This document shows positions 48,176 to 58,694 of a DNA stretch of 64,000 nt, in pieces. How positions within the stretch are numbered: position 1 is the stretch's first letter; each line of letters opens with the position of its first letter. The notes under the pieces are model-generated. The model had not been told where the DNA came from. It ran no database searches and worked only from the letters and a program-made list of their open reading frames with translations. The stretch is taken from positions 2,232,001 through 2,296,000 of the forward strand of contig NC_064675.1 of NCBI RefSeq assembly GCF_023278565.1, read 5' to 3'. Made by a program: the position numbers and the translations under genes. This DNA is from Colletotrichum lupini (Eukaryota; Ascomycota; Sordariomycetes; Glomerellales; Glomerellaceae).

Positions 48176-50559
48176 GGTGTAGGATGTGATGTGTGGATGG
48201 AGTGGGAGGAGCGCACGAATCTGAAGATGTCCAAATAATTGTATTCAAGATGTATGAAGTAGTGGTAGTAAAGTAGATAAGACAAGACTTCCAATCCAAA
48301 AGCTGCTATGCTAGATGGAGGGGGATGCAACCCGTTGACGATATATAAGAGAAAAAAGGGATCGCAATCAAAACAGTACGTACCCATGGAACATCACAAT
48401 ATGGCGCAGCTTATCCAATCCGATCCCAGGCAATGTCAATTCTTTTGGTGGAAACGCACAACAGACACACAGACCGAACGGCTGGCCGATGAGTGACGAG
48501 CGAAGGAAAAAAAAAAGTGGCCTGCCGAGGTTCATCTCAAGGTCCCCTTGACCCAAGGGCCATGACTTCATGGGCGGCGCTCAAGTCCGAAGAAACAAGC
48601 GGGCCGTGAGGGTGAGACGAATCCATTCGAGTGTCGGCTCCGTGGCCGGCGTGGAAGAGTGGATAACGGCGAAAACAAGCAACAGACTCGTAGGTTCCAG
48701 ACTGCAAGTGCAGAGTCAAAAAAAAATGTGGGCGCGGACGGAGAAGAGCCGCGGTTCTGGCATGATGACAGCGGAAATCTGAACCATCGCGGAAGGAGGA
48801 TGGATGCAAGAGAAAAATCGGAGATTTGGAGCACGTTTGATGCGCCGCGATAGGGCTAAACAAGGGTGATCTGCGCTAGAGGCGTCCAGGTGCCGAGGCG
48901 AAAGGGCCAGGGGTGGATGCTTGGCTTTGATCTTTGGTGCATTGGATGATTTGATAAGCTCCAAATTGGTGTTTCTCGAAGGTCGGGAGTCGAAAGGGAG
49001 GCCACATTGACAGAGGGGGAGACGAAAGGGAGAAGAGGAAAGCTGCAGAATTTTGCAGAGCAGGGGTGGCAGAGTGGGGGTGCATCGTGGCTGACTTCAG
49101 ATACGTACCGAGGGTTTAAGTGGTTCCGTCGCCGTTTTGTCGTCGTTCAAGTCCCGAAGTCCGTGGCCTCGGCTCGTTTTGTGCCACCTACGTAATCACA
49201 GCCTGTTTCCATTGGACCACGCACCCACGAGCTTTGGTCGTAAATGGCATGATGCACCCAATCATCGGCCGTCATCTTCCGGATACCGTCCGGTAGTGGG
49301 TCTCGTGTTATTTTCGTCAGTTCTGCCACTCGGCCCCTGAGACCGAACCGTTAGTTACCGTACCGCACCATCTTGCTATGCCACTGATTTCTTCGATAAC
49401 AACCTTGAGGGTACGGATTTCCAGTGCAGGAACGAATCTCGCAGTTGCTACCTTAGTGCTAGTACATCTAGTAGGAATACAGAGCCGCGGCTCATCTCTC
49501 GGCCTTCTGGTAGTCTGCAATGTAGTATCCATATCCGTGTTTGGGATGTCATTGGCTTTACACTTTCTTGTCCTAGTTCATCTCTATTTACTTTTAGGCT
49601 TGGCTGATTTGCGATGACGATCGCACTTTTTTTCTGCCTCCCTCGTTCTCGCAAACCAACACTTCAAGAATTCTGCCCCTATAGCACGTAAGAATGCATC
49701 ATATGGAGGCGCTGAGTAGCTGCAGAGATAATGGTAAAGAAGGGAACCGACTCATGCATTTCTCTGGAAATCAAGGCATAAACGTCAATCAAGTCATCAA
49801 CCCGCTCATCGTGTCGGGACCGCCGAGATACATCGCCGTAAGTGGGTCCGGGTCCCGGTATCCAATCCCGTGTCTTCGCTTTGTCAGTCGCGCGCCCCAC
49901 CCACCGACCGCCGGCCGAATCTTTCCAGATTCATCTCTTCTGCTCATTCCAAATGGATCCCAATCCTAGCTTCTAATGGTCCCAAGCTTTGGGAACGTTT
50001 TGGAGCTCCCGAACAGAAAGCTCCATAACTTCGTACCCTGGGCACCATCGACTTTATCGCGCAGAAGAACGCGCGCAGGGTCCCCCGATGATGCCCACAC
50101 TTTATCTCTGTGCCTCGGCATCTTTGCCCTTCGGACATTACCCTTGTTTCCTTTTTGGTTTTTTCGGTCTCATTCTCATCCAATGCAAAGTGATGTGTAT
50201 CTTCTGACGAGTGACGACGATTCTGGATTTCCTCTTGTAAATTGTGGATATACCTAGGCATCTTTTCCGCTGGCAAATGTCGCCATGGCCTCGCCATCTT
50301 TCGATAAATAGGAACGCTGCACTTGCCCCCGTTCCGAAGCCCGGTCCTCTGAAGTAAAAGGGGTCTTTTTCATTGTAACCTTGTCCACACATCACGATCG
50401 ACATCGATCCTTCCCATTTCTTAGATAAGATAGTGAAATTCTCTTTTATATCATCAGCGCGACACGACTCTGCAACAGTGTAACACTACTACTGCTCACC
50501 CCGCCCCCTTTCCCATCTTCGACCATCTCTCAGAGATAATCCACATACACACATTCACA
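48176..50559. other. Intergenic, 2.4 kb between divergent redox genes
   Basis: Head-to-head spacer between the P450 and the cytochrome b5/b5-reductase fusion, so it should contain both promoters. A C/T-rich tract precedes 50560 (CCCCGCCCCCTTTCCC near 50500). No gene is supported on either strand. Confidence 0.5.
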
Positions 50560-52079
50560 ATGGCGGCTACAGAGTCAACAGTAGGCCCCGAGTTCACGGC
50601 CAAGGAGGTTGCCGCGCACAGAGAAGCAAACGACTGCTGGATGGTTATCCACGGTGAAGGTAAGTCAAATACCCACCAAACTGCACTTCCCGAACTCGTC
50701 CAAAGACCACCAAACTAACCCGCCAAACAACAGTCTACGATGTCTCAAAGTACCTTCACGACCACCCCGGCGGCGCAGATGTCCTCGTCGAGGCCGCCGG
50801 CGTCGATGCCTCGGAAGCCTTCGACAACGCAGGCCACTCCGAAGACGCCTACGAAATCATGGCCGACTTCAAGGTCGGCAAGCTCAAGGGTGTGAACAAG
50901 CGCTCCGCTCCCAAGGCTGTCCGCCTCCAGCCCAAGGCCATCCCCGAGAAGAAGACCTCCGGCTCCGGCTCAGCAGCTCGCGTCGCATCCCAGGCTGCCG
51001 CCGCCGCTCTCTTCATCGGTCTCGGCGCAGTCGCCGCCCGCCACGCCTCCTCCACACCCGCCGGCCAAGACGCCATCGCCGCCATCCAGAGACTCAACAT
51101 CCAGTTCCCCGCATGGCTCTCCTTCGGCAGCGGCGCCGCCCGCTCCAAGCGCACCGGCTTCGGCTTCATGGAGGGCTTCGCCGTCGCCTCGGCCTTCTTC
51201 GCCGTCGCGGGCTCCATCGCAGCAAAGGAAGCCTCCAAGCTCCTCCACTACGAGCTCACGCCCATGCACTACCGCCCGCACAAGAAGATCCCCAAGGTCG
51301 CAAAGGCCAACCCCCTCAACCAGCGCGGCTGGCTCGACCCCGTCTCCTACCACCCGCTCCCGCTCGTCGAAAAGACCCTCCTCACCCCCAACGTCTACCG
51401 CTTCGTCTTCGAGCTCCCCACCCCGTCCACGGTCCTCGGCCTGCCCATCGGCCAGCACGTCGCCATCAAGGCCGAGATCGACGGCAAGTCCGTCTCCCGC
51501 TCCTACACGCCCACCTCCAACAACGCCGACCTCGGCAAGCTCGAGCTCGTCATACCCTGCTACCCCGACGGTGCCCTCACCGGTAAGTACCTCGCCAACC
51601 TCGAGGTCGGCGACGAGGTGCAGTTCCGCGGGCCCAAGGGCGCCATGCGCTACCGCCCCAACTTGGCAAAGAAGATTGGCATGCTCGCCGGCGGCACGGG
51701 CATCACCCCCATGTACCAGCTCATCCGCGCCATCTGCGAGGACGACCGCGACACCACCGAGGTCAGCCTCATCTACGCCAACCGCTCCGAGGCCGACATC
51801 CTGCTGCGGGACGAGCTCGAGGCCTTTGCGAGAAAGTACCCCAAGAACTTCAAGCTGCACTACCTCCTCGACTCGCCGCCCGAGAACTGGGCCTACGGCA
51901 CCGGATACGTCACGCAGGAGATGATGGCCGAGCGGTTCCCCTCTCCCGGTCCGGATTCCCGCGTCATGCTCTGCGGCCCGCCTGGTATGGTCAACGCGGC
52001 CAAGAAGTCGTTGACGAACCTGGGCTTCGAGAAGCCTGGTGCCACTTCCAAGATGTCTGATGCCGTTTTCTGCTTCTAA
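50560..52079 (+). CDS. Cytochrome b5 / NADH-cytochrome b5 reductase fusion
   Basis: Two exons (50560-50659, 50734-52079) give 481 residues. The N-terminal b5 haem domain has both axial His: His44 in HPGG and His68 in AGHSED. A linker with two hydrophobic stretches (VASQAAAAALFIGLGAVA and GFAVASAFFAVAGSIAA) follows, which should anchor it in the ER or outer mitochondrial membrane. The C-terminal FNR-like domain carries RSYTP (FAD contact), the GTGITPMYQLI nucleotide motif and CGPPGM (NADH). The domain order is b5, anchor, reductase. It should pass electrons from NADH to FAD, haem and then to P450s or desaturases. The start fits the region because the b5 domain begins at once. The last exon has very high C-ending codon use. 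It lies divergently 2.4 kb from the P450, a plausible partner. Confidence 0.92.
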
Positions 52080-52868
52080 GCTGCTTCGCTTGTTGGGGGA
52101 ATGGCATAGAGAGATACCATGGGACGTTGTGATTATCATTGTTTCGGAAACCTTTTTTTTTTGTGTCAATATCCATGGGTTGCATCGTAACGGAGTCGAG
52201 GAATGGGTGCATCGGGGTTGGTGTCTGGATTGATGACATCCCATCTGTACCATTGTTGATACCTGCCTGTAATAGACTACAACATCTCCTTTGTCATCTT
52301 TAGAGATAGAAATGAACAACCACAACAAACTCTGAAGCTTCGCGACTCCTTTTTCCTGAATTCCCTGATTGATCGGTCTGTCAGACTCTCACAGTCTTAC
52401 CGAACCTTCCCCACCCGCACTGCGAACTGGATCTCATGCTGACAACTCACATGCACGATGCCAGCATGAAGTGTTCTCCCTCTAGTGTCCCTTCTTATAC
52501 CCAAACCCTCGTGATGATCCTCGTCTGATGCAGTGAGAGAGCCGAGAAAGCGTACCAGCTTCGCCAGCGATGAAGTGAGACTTTGCCTGTTGCCCAGCTC
52601 TGTGGTTCTAATTGTGGGTGTTTACGACTGTCGAATCGTAGAAGCACTGCGCAAGGCCTACGCTGATGGCGCCTCATCTGCTTCGGAGTTATGCTGTTCT
52701 GCGGAGAGGAGCCATCTACTCTTGTGAAACCGAACCTTATCTGGAGCACTTGAGGGTATATCATCCTCGCGAGATGGTGGTATCTATGAAGTATCCAGAT
52801 GGATGCGAAGGTCGTTATTCATGCGCTGTGCTGCTGGCTACAGATGACTGCCATTGAGGGTTGTCCCA
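52080..52868. other. Intergenic between convergent genes
   Basis: Tail-to-tail spacer between the b5-reductase fusion and the NADAR gene. No feature recognised. Confidence 0.5.
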
Positions 52869-53480
52869 TTATGCCTCATATTGCTCCCAAGGCTTCTTGC
52901 TCCGGGCCTCCTGGCTCCTTAGGTATTCTCTCGTCGCCATGAGAGCTTTACCCAGCCGATTCTCACCCCAGTGTTGACGGTGAGACAAGGCATGTTTAGC
53001 GGTATATCCAATGCCCCAAACGCGATCCTTTGACGCAGCCTCGCAGAGCAAACGATCGCCTGTGGATAATAGCTTCCGGCACAGGTGCGTATTCTGTCCG
53101 AATTTCGCCTTGTTGCCCATATCAGCAACGGGACTCTTGATCTGATCCCAGCTCTCGTTCGTGAACCCAGTGACGTTTCTGCCCAGTATCTTTTGTTCCT
53201 TTGGGTTGCTGGTCGCTAGAATCCCCGTTTGAGTGGAGGCGTCGTGGAATCTTGCGGCTTTGCAGTACATTATGAATTGCTCAGCACAGTTGAAGGTGAT
53301 ACTTCCATCAGGGTCCATGTCGTCTACGGTGTGGCCGATAAGGTCGGAGATGTCTGCCTTGGAGACGGTGAAATCGGCTTTGTACCATTGACAAAACTCC
53401 CCCCATTCGGCGTCCGGCATGTAGAAGAACAGGGGATTGTCCAACTTGCTGTTCTCCGAACGATTATTTGTTTTCGGCAT
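52869..53480 (-). CDS. NADAR-domain protein (YbiA/DUF1768 family)
   Basis: Single exon, 203 residues. The NADAR pattern is clear: a start with LFFYMPDAEWGEFCQWY, the FNCAEQFIMYCKAARFHD core (Glu and Gln of the EQ pair), the LGRNVTGFTNESWDQI segment, then KFGQNTHLCRKLL, and the WGIG motif followed by HWGENRLGKALMATR. NADAR proteins bind ADP-ribose derivatives; bacterial YbiA acts in riboflavin-intermediate clearance, and some members are reported to remove ADP-ribose from guanine bases. The protein is probably cytosolic; no signal peptide or membrane helix. It is divergent from the gene at 54602, and that neighbour may be an ADP-ribosyltransferase-like protein. Molecular substrate in this fungus is not known. 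Confidence 0.87.
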   Translation of the reverse strand: MPKTNNRSENSKLDNPLFFYMPDAEWGEFCQWYKADFTVSKADISDLIGHTVDDMDPDGSITFNCAEQFIMYCKAARFHDASTQTGILATSNPKEQKILGRNVTGFTNESWDQIKSPVADMGNKAKFGQNTHLCRKLLSTGDRLLCEAASKDRVWGIGYTAKHALSHRQHWGENRLGKALMATREYLRSQEARSKKPWEQYEA

Positions 53481-54601
53481 GATGACTTTATGTGCTGTTT
53501 GGTTTCTTGTATGTATACGTCGGTGATGTCTCTTTGAATGTTGGCGAATTGCGAGACTGGCGACAAATGAGTTGTTGATAGAGGCAAGGAAAGCGAATAT
53601 GAAAGTAAGACGGTTTCTCCTCTTCTGTTTGCTACAGAGAAGGGAGAATGCAGCTAATTTATAGCCATGTGTAACAATCAGCTATCCGGGTGACTCAATT
53701 CTTGACCATAAGCATCACGTGGTACAGAAATGAGGAAATGGACCTTTGCGTTTTCCAAATGTTTCGGAGATAGATTTGAAGTATACCTTACTAAAACACC
53801 TTGTTCGCTGGAGAAGCTACATGTAGGTACCTGATCAAACGCGCGCTCTTTGGCCCCAAATGAGAGGTTTGCGTCAGTTACACTCAGTTGTTTCGAGGCA
53901 AAGTAAGTAGGTACTTCGAGATATTTGAGCACGATTGAAGGTAATCAGCGCTGGCCATCTGATACTTCTTTCTACCTTCCGCAAATCGTTTTGGATAAAT
54001 ATGTTTTTAGATCAGGTAGTTTGGCAACGCTACGTTATCTTTCAAGGGGAAGGTCGATAATATTTGTGGTACCTTGTCGCTCTGGCCTCAACATTACCTG
54101 CCGGAAATCTCGCATCGAAGCTTTGGCTATGCTACATTGCCAATACAATGGGGATATATGCACAGTGATGAGTTTTTTGGTTATGTTGTCAGTTTATTAG
54201 CACCCGGCGGCGCTGTTTGTCTTCAGTGTGATTGTAAAAACACCCTACCGTCTCAAATGTATCTACCTAGGATACCTGAAGACGACAATCTCATTGAAGC
54301 TGTCTCTGCATTGTGTAAACCAATGCCCATACGATTACAAACAAGCTACTTTATGTTTGTATCTCGCAGCTCCTTCTTCGCAGCCTTGAAGCTGAACAGA
54401 GTGCGAGGTCTACCCACATATATAGGTATTGGTTTACCTCGTACAATACCTACACATGCTACACTCTTCATCACGATCAATCGCTTTCAAACATGTAGGG
54501 GATTGAGAAAAGCTGATTCTCTGGTATTGCTGTTCTTTGATTGTAGACTCCAGTGAGAGGTTTCTCTGTTCAACGAGTACTTAGAATCTTGTCACGCTGA
54601 A
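53481..54601. other. Divergent promoter region of the NADAR / ART-like pair
   Basis: A 1.1-kb spacer, rather AT-rich, between two divergent genes. An open frame at about 54074-54556 begins with a non-ATG codon and has no recognisable domain; it might be a decayed gene but is not called. Confidence 0.4.
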
Positions 54602-56050
54602 ATGAGCGCTTTATCTATCTTGACTCCCTCTGATGCCTCTGATCTCGAGAACAAGGGTCTCCTGGGTCCTCGTACTGGGAGGGGCACTCGGCTGATCCAT
54701 AACCGGCGTCTCAATGCCCAGGCTGACAATGAATATCAGCACATCTCGCTCGATACACCCCTCACTTCTTTGAATGCCTTTACTGAATTCCCCGAGTTTC
54801 TAATCTCGTATGCTACTTTGATCCACGTTGGTTTCACTGATCGGAGAGCCACGAACATCTGGGAGAAGTGGACAAATTGGCCCTCCACAGGTCCCAGCCG
54901 TGAGATTGACCCTCCGCGAGGTAATCCTCAGGTGACTTTCTTTGACTTCATCATCGGTCGTTTCTCTGGGTTACCGGACACGTGGACTGAAAATGACCCG
55001 AACTGGCTCACTCTTTTGAGTGGCTACGGTCTGAATCACGAGACACAGCTCGCGATTATGGATCCGATGTTCAAGTACACTCGCCTCACGATGTCATGCC
55101 TCGACTGGGCCAAAGATACAATCAGAATGCGATTTGAAGCTCTCCGCGATATGCAAAGAGCCTCCAGATTGAGAGATTCTGGCTTAATCAACCTGGTCTC
55201 TCTCACAGGTCCCGCCAGCTTCGGCATTCAGACTCGCAACGCTCACACCCGCGCTGAGTCTTCTCAGACAGGACAAGGCTCCCTTGGTGGAGGAAGTTCT
55301 GCCTCCAGTCGGGGGGGCCGTCTCAATCGATCCTCTTCCAGTGTTCAGAGGGATGGAACCCGCGGTGTAGCAGCTGGAAGCTCCCGGTCCGCGTCTGCCA
55401 TCGCAGCTCGGAATGCCCCTGGTTTCACGATATTATTCAAGGGAGTTGAACAACACCGAGTTGCCAATCTCTTGAATGTCAATGGCCAGATCGACCGCAT
55501 CAGCCCTCTCCGAAGCTGGGCGCCGACAGACTTCAGTGGCCATGGCGAGCTCTACTACTTCACGCCCGACTACAAGGTGGCCGAGCGATACGCCGCATTC
55601 GCAAAACGGCGTGGCCATAATCTGGCGGTTTGCATTGTCTCCATAGCGATTCCGAATTCCGCCATCGAGCAGATGGATTCTCCAGAGCTTCTACGCACCT
55701 TCTGGCCCAGCCCGGAATGGAAGGAGCTCATTTGGACTTGTCGGCGCGGTCAGATCCATCCGAGACATCTCCGCAAGTACAAGCTGGCGACCATTGTAAT
55801 TGGCACTATATCTTCCCGCCCGAACGCCTTGTATGAAACCATGCAATCCCCCGCGGGGATCACTTCCGACTTCGTTCTCAAGGTCGACGACATGAACCCG
55901 AATTCTGCACCTGCGACTCAATTTGTTTTCAGCGCTGAAGAAGGCGAGGAGTTCTTCAGAGAGCATGTGGGACGTAACATTCGCGTTACCCCCTTCACCA
56001 GATCCGATCTTGAAGAATGGGTGAATGACTTTCGTCGATCGCTGTCCTAG
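54602..56050 (+). CDS. Protein with a possible ADP-ribosyltransferase-like domain
   Basis: Intronless, 482 residues, start MSALSILTPSD. Residues 1-215 form a mostly polar domain (TWTENDPNWLTLLSGYG, FEALRDMQRASRL). A low-complexity Ser/Gly/Arg-rich linker spans about 216-270. The second domain (about 272-400) has FTILFKGVEQHRVANLL at the position of the first strand of an ART fold, then DFSGHGELYYFTPDYKVAERYA near 310-332, which resembles the Y/FFT..A..YA pattern of DUF3990/PARP-like ARTs. The usual His of the first motif would be Lys here, and a catalytic Glu is not evident, so activity is doubtful. This is inference; no family match could be run. It is divergent with the NADAR gene. No signal peptide is visible. 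Confidence 0.6.
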   Translation: MSALSILTPSDASDLENKGLLGPRTGRGTRLIHNRRLNAQADNEYQHISLDTPLTSLNAFTEFPEFLISYATLIHVGFTDRRATNIWEKWTNWPSTGPSREIDPPRGNPQVTFFDFIIGRFSGLPDTWTENDPNWLTLLSGYGLNHETQLAIMDPMFKYTRLTMSCLDWAKDTIRMRFEALRDMQRASRLRDSGLINLVSLTGPASFGIQTRNAHTRAESSQTGQGSLGGGSSASSRGGRLNRSSSSVQRDGTRGVAAGSSRSASAIAARNAPGFTILFKGVEQHRVANLLNVNGQIDRISPLRSWAPTDFSGHGELYYFTPDYKVAERYAAFAKRRGHNLAVCIVSIAIPNSAIEQMDSPELLRTFWPSPEWKELIWTCRRGQIHPRHLRKYKLATIVIGTISSRPNALYETMQSPAGITSDFVLKVDDMNPNSAPATQFVFSAEEGEEFFREHVGRNIRVTPFTRSDLEEWVNDFRRSLS

Positions 56051-56898
56051 ACACTTGTTTCAGTACTTGCCTTTCTCTGTATGAGACAGTATCAATATTG
56101 CTATCGGAAAAGTTGGATACAAGCACTGTGGGTGCGCAGCATGCGTACTCTTTCGAAGCAGTGTGGACCTGAGTGAGTAAGTCGAAGCTCCCACACCTGG
56201 TCTGCTGTTTTGAGTACTAGCGTTCTGACCTTCGGAATAAGAGCTTAGGCTAATGGCGGATTTTGGTAGGCATTGCTATCTTGGTTTATGGCTTCGTCTT
56301 TTAAGGATGACTGACTGGATCTGGTGGACTGGGAGAATTAGAACAGGATAGACTGGGAGAAGGCGTTCATGATTTACATAAGAAGCAGACCAACTCAATT
56401 TACACTCTTTTACAACAGTATGAATCGTAATGTAGCTGATTGTTTGATCTAAGTGTGTTCGGGAGTTGATGACTGCACTGCCCTTGGAACCATAGAGACG
56501 ACAATGTGCAATTCTTCAAAGCTTTACCGGAATACTTTACGTCTCTTATTGATTTCTTAGTTCATTCCACATATCATCATGCCATTGAGCAGTAGTAAGC
56601 TTTGGGCCGATCAAACGGGTATCTTGCTTACGTCAATACTAACGAAAACTAAGGTAACCTGGAAATTCAGACGTGATGAACTCCTAGAGTGTTGAGTAAA
56701 AATGGAGTTTACCTCTAGTACTGTTCATACTCAACTTACTTCCTGGTACTGGTAGACCTCAGCCACACTGCGTATGTTATTTGGACGTGTGATAGCATAT
56801 GGGCGACCATACACAAGTTTCCAGACAAGGTATCAATACGAAGATAAGTATGTACTGAAAATTATGTATTCGCTGAACTGAAGTCCGTGCTTCTCTTA
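56051..56898. other. Intergenic between convergent genes
   Basis: An 848-bp tail-to-tail stretch, AT-rich, with no supported gene. Confidence 0.5.
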
Positions 56899-58694
56899 CT
56901 ATGATTTTGTCGATAGCCGCTTTTCCGCCGTTGTCGTATGAGTGGGCTCAGCTCCGAACTTGCCCCCATTCATAGAAAGAGGCCTGGCCTGTCGGTTCCC
57001 CATCCACTCCCACGGTGACCCAGGCGGAGATGAGTGCCGATTATTATACGATCTCCGCGTAAACCCAGCTTCAACATCATAATCTCTTGAAGTCGGAGAC
57101 ATCCCGTCATGAAGAAGCGGCACCTCTCCACTTGTCACCCTCCTCATCTCCGCAATCGTCGAAGGCCGCAGCGTCATGCTCTCATCCCGCGGAATCATCC
57201 TCCCCCGCCTCGACGTCGTCCACGTTCTCGCCTCATACGACAGCTGAAACTCCATCGTCTTCATGATCCCCGAGGACGGCGGCTCGGCCGCTGCCCCGTC
57301 TGACGATATCGTCGATGTGGTGAGCGTAGTATCAGCAGTGAGACAATCGAACCCGCCGCCGCTGGCCCCTGACCCGCGCCGTAACGGAAAGGCCCACGAC
57401 GCCCGACTCCTTGGCGGCGGCACCGGCCGCATCTGATTCGCTTGTGGGTCGGAGGAGATCCGGGATTCGTATGAAAAGTCGTCGAACCGCAGGCGTAGTA
57501 CGTCGTTTTTAGATGTGCCCCCGCTTCGAAACCCGTTTTGCCTCCTCTCTGTTCTGTCCGATAGCGCCATCGAATCGTTTGTGATTGTTGGAAGGTCCCT
57601 TGTTCGCCAGATGCCCCTTTCGTATCCCCGCCGTTGCCTTTTCCCGAGAATGTGTCGAACCAGCGGGGATAGAGCCGGTGCACAAGCTGCAGCTATGCCA
57701 ATTCCGGGCTCGATGTTGCTCCAGATGGCGAGATATGCTGTGTCGCCTTTGGAAAGTAAGTAAATGACCAAGCCTGGCTATAGGGGAGCTTTTTTGAGAC
57801 ATACGAAGAAAGTTTTCCTGGTTGAGCAGTGCTGGAACAGCTACTGCGCGCACTATTGTCGCAATGCTCGCTCTAAAGAAGACGAGAGGTGATTAGTGAG
57901 TCTAGAAGCTTTTGCGTATGCTGGTAAACGAATAGGCAGGGCGACATACATGGATGCGAAGCCTAGCAGCAGAATGACTAGTAGCTTCGTCTTCAGGCGC
58001 ATCTGCAGGGACCAGACAATCAACAACGGCAGAACGCCAAAGGTCCAGTCCGCGAGACAGTTCAGAATCGCGAGGGTGTATGTGCAGCCAAGCACGACGC
58101 TATCTGAGAAGCAGCTGCCTGGTGTCCGAGGGCCCACGTCCCAGAATACGTGAAGCGGTCTGCACTGGAAGATGACCAGGATGAAGTACAGTGACCCGAA
58201 CACGAATGTCGAACAGAGGAGTATTCGAAGTGTCCAAATGTGTAAAGGTACAATGGCAATGCTGAGCAACAGTAGACCAACGCAGACTTTCAGTAGTAGA
58301 GTAGTAATCAGATAGAGGAGTTCGCCGGCGAAGAAAAGCTGCAGATAGAGTATCAGCTCTCTAGTGCGCACAAGGTGGAAAGAGTTCAAGCTTGTTGGTT
58401 CACCGTTGAGGACTCATCTACACATACCTGAAGAGCTATCCTTCTGTCCTCTGGCGAAAACTCTACAGCATCATGTCCAGACCCATGGAAGACTGCTGCG
58501 ATATCCGTAAGAAGGTACGCGGTGAATGTAATCTGGACCAGGCATATGAGCTTGTCATCGAGAGTGAAGACCCGTGTCAGGAAGAGCCTCGAGTAGATGC
58601 GCAGCGGCACTGCGACCCAGGTGAGGCAGAGGCAAAAAATGGCGACCGCGATAACGCGACGAGGTCGGTGCGGGTCAATGTCGACGTCTACCAT
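56899..58694 (-). CDS. PTH11-like seven-helix receptor-type membrane protein (second copy)
   Basis: Four exons on the minus strand (58428-58694, 57950-58338, 57805-57872, 56899-57746) give 523 residues. Splice phases fit and the joins recreate known segments: ...RRIALQ|LFFAGELLYLITTLLLKVC, GFASIASIATIVRAVAV and the final RDTAYLAIWSNIEPGIGI. The pattern matches the fungal rhodopsin-like domain: FTLDDKLIC after the first helices, QCRPLHVFWD, a Cys in SGSCF-like position (PGSCFSDSV), LADWTFGVLPLLIVWSLQM, and a last-helix IEPGIGIAAACAPALSPL. The tail of about 240 residues is Ser/Arg/Pro-rich, likely cytosolic and phosphorylated. It resembles the receptor at 41.3 kb only at family level. Ligand unknown; PTH11-type proteins function in surface and host sensing in plant pathogens. 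Confidence 0.85.

Noticed and set aside
50970..52328. Long open frame (452 codons) on the minus strand
   Set aside because: Antisense to the b5/b5-reductase gene, which has both haem His and FAD/NADH motifs; the minus frame is an artefact of codon bias.
54074..54556. 160-codon frame between the NADAR and ART-like genes
   Set aside because: It starts from a non-ATG codon and shows no recognisable domain; possibly a decayed gene but not supportable.
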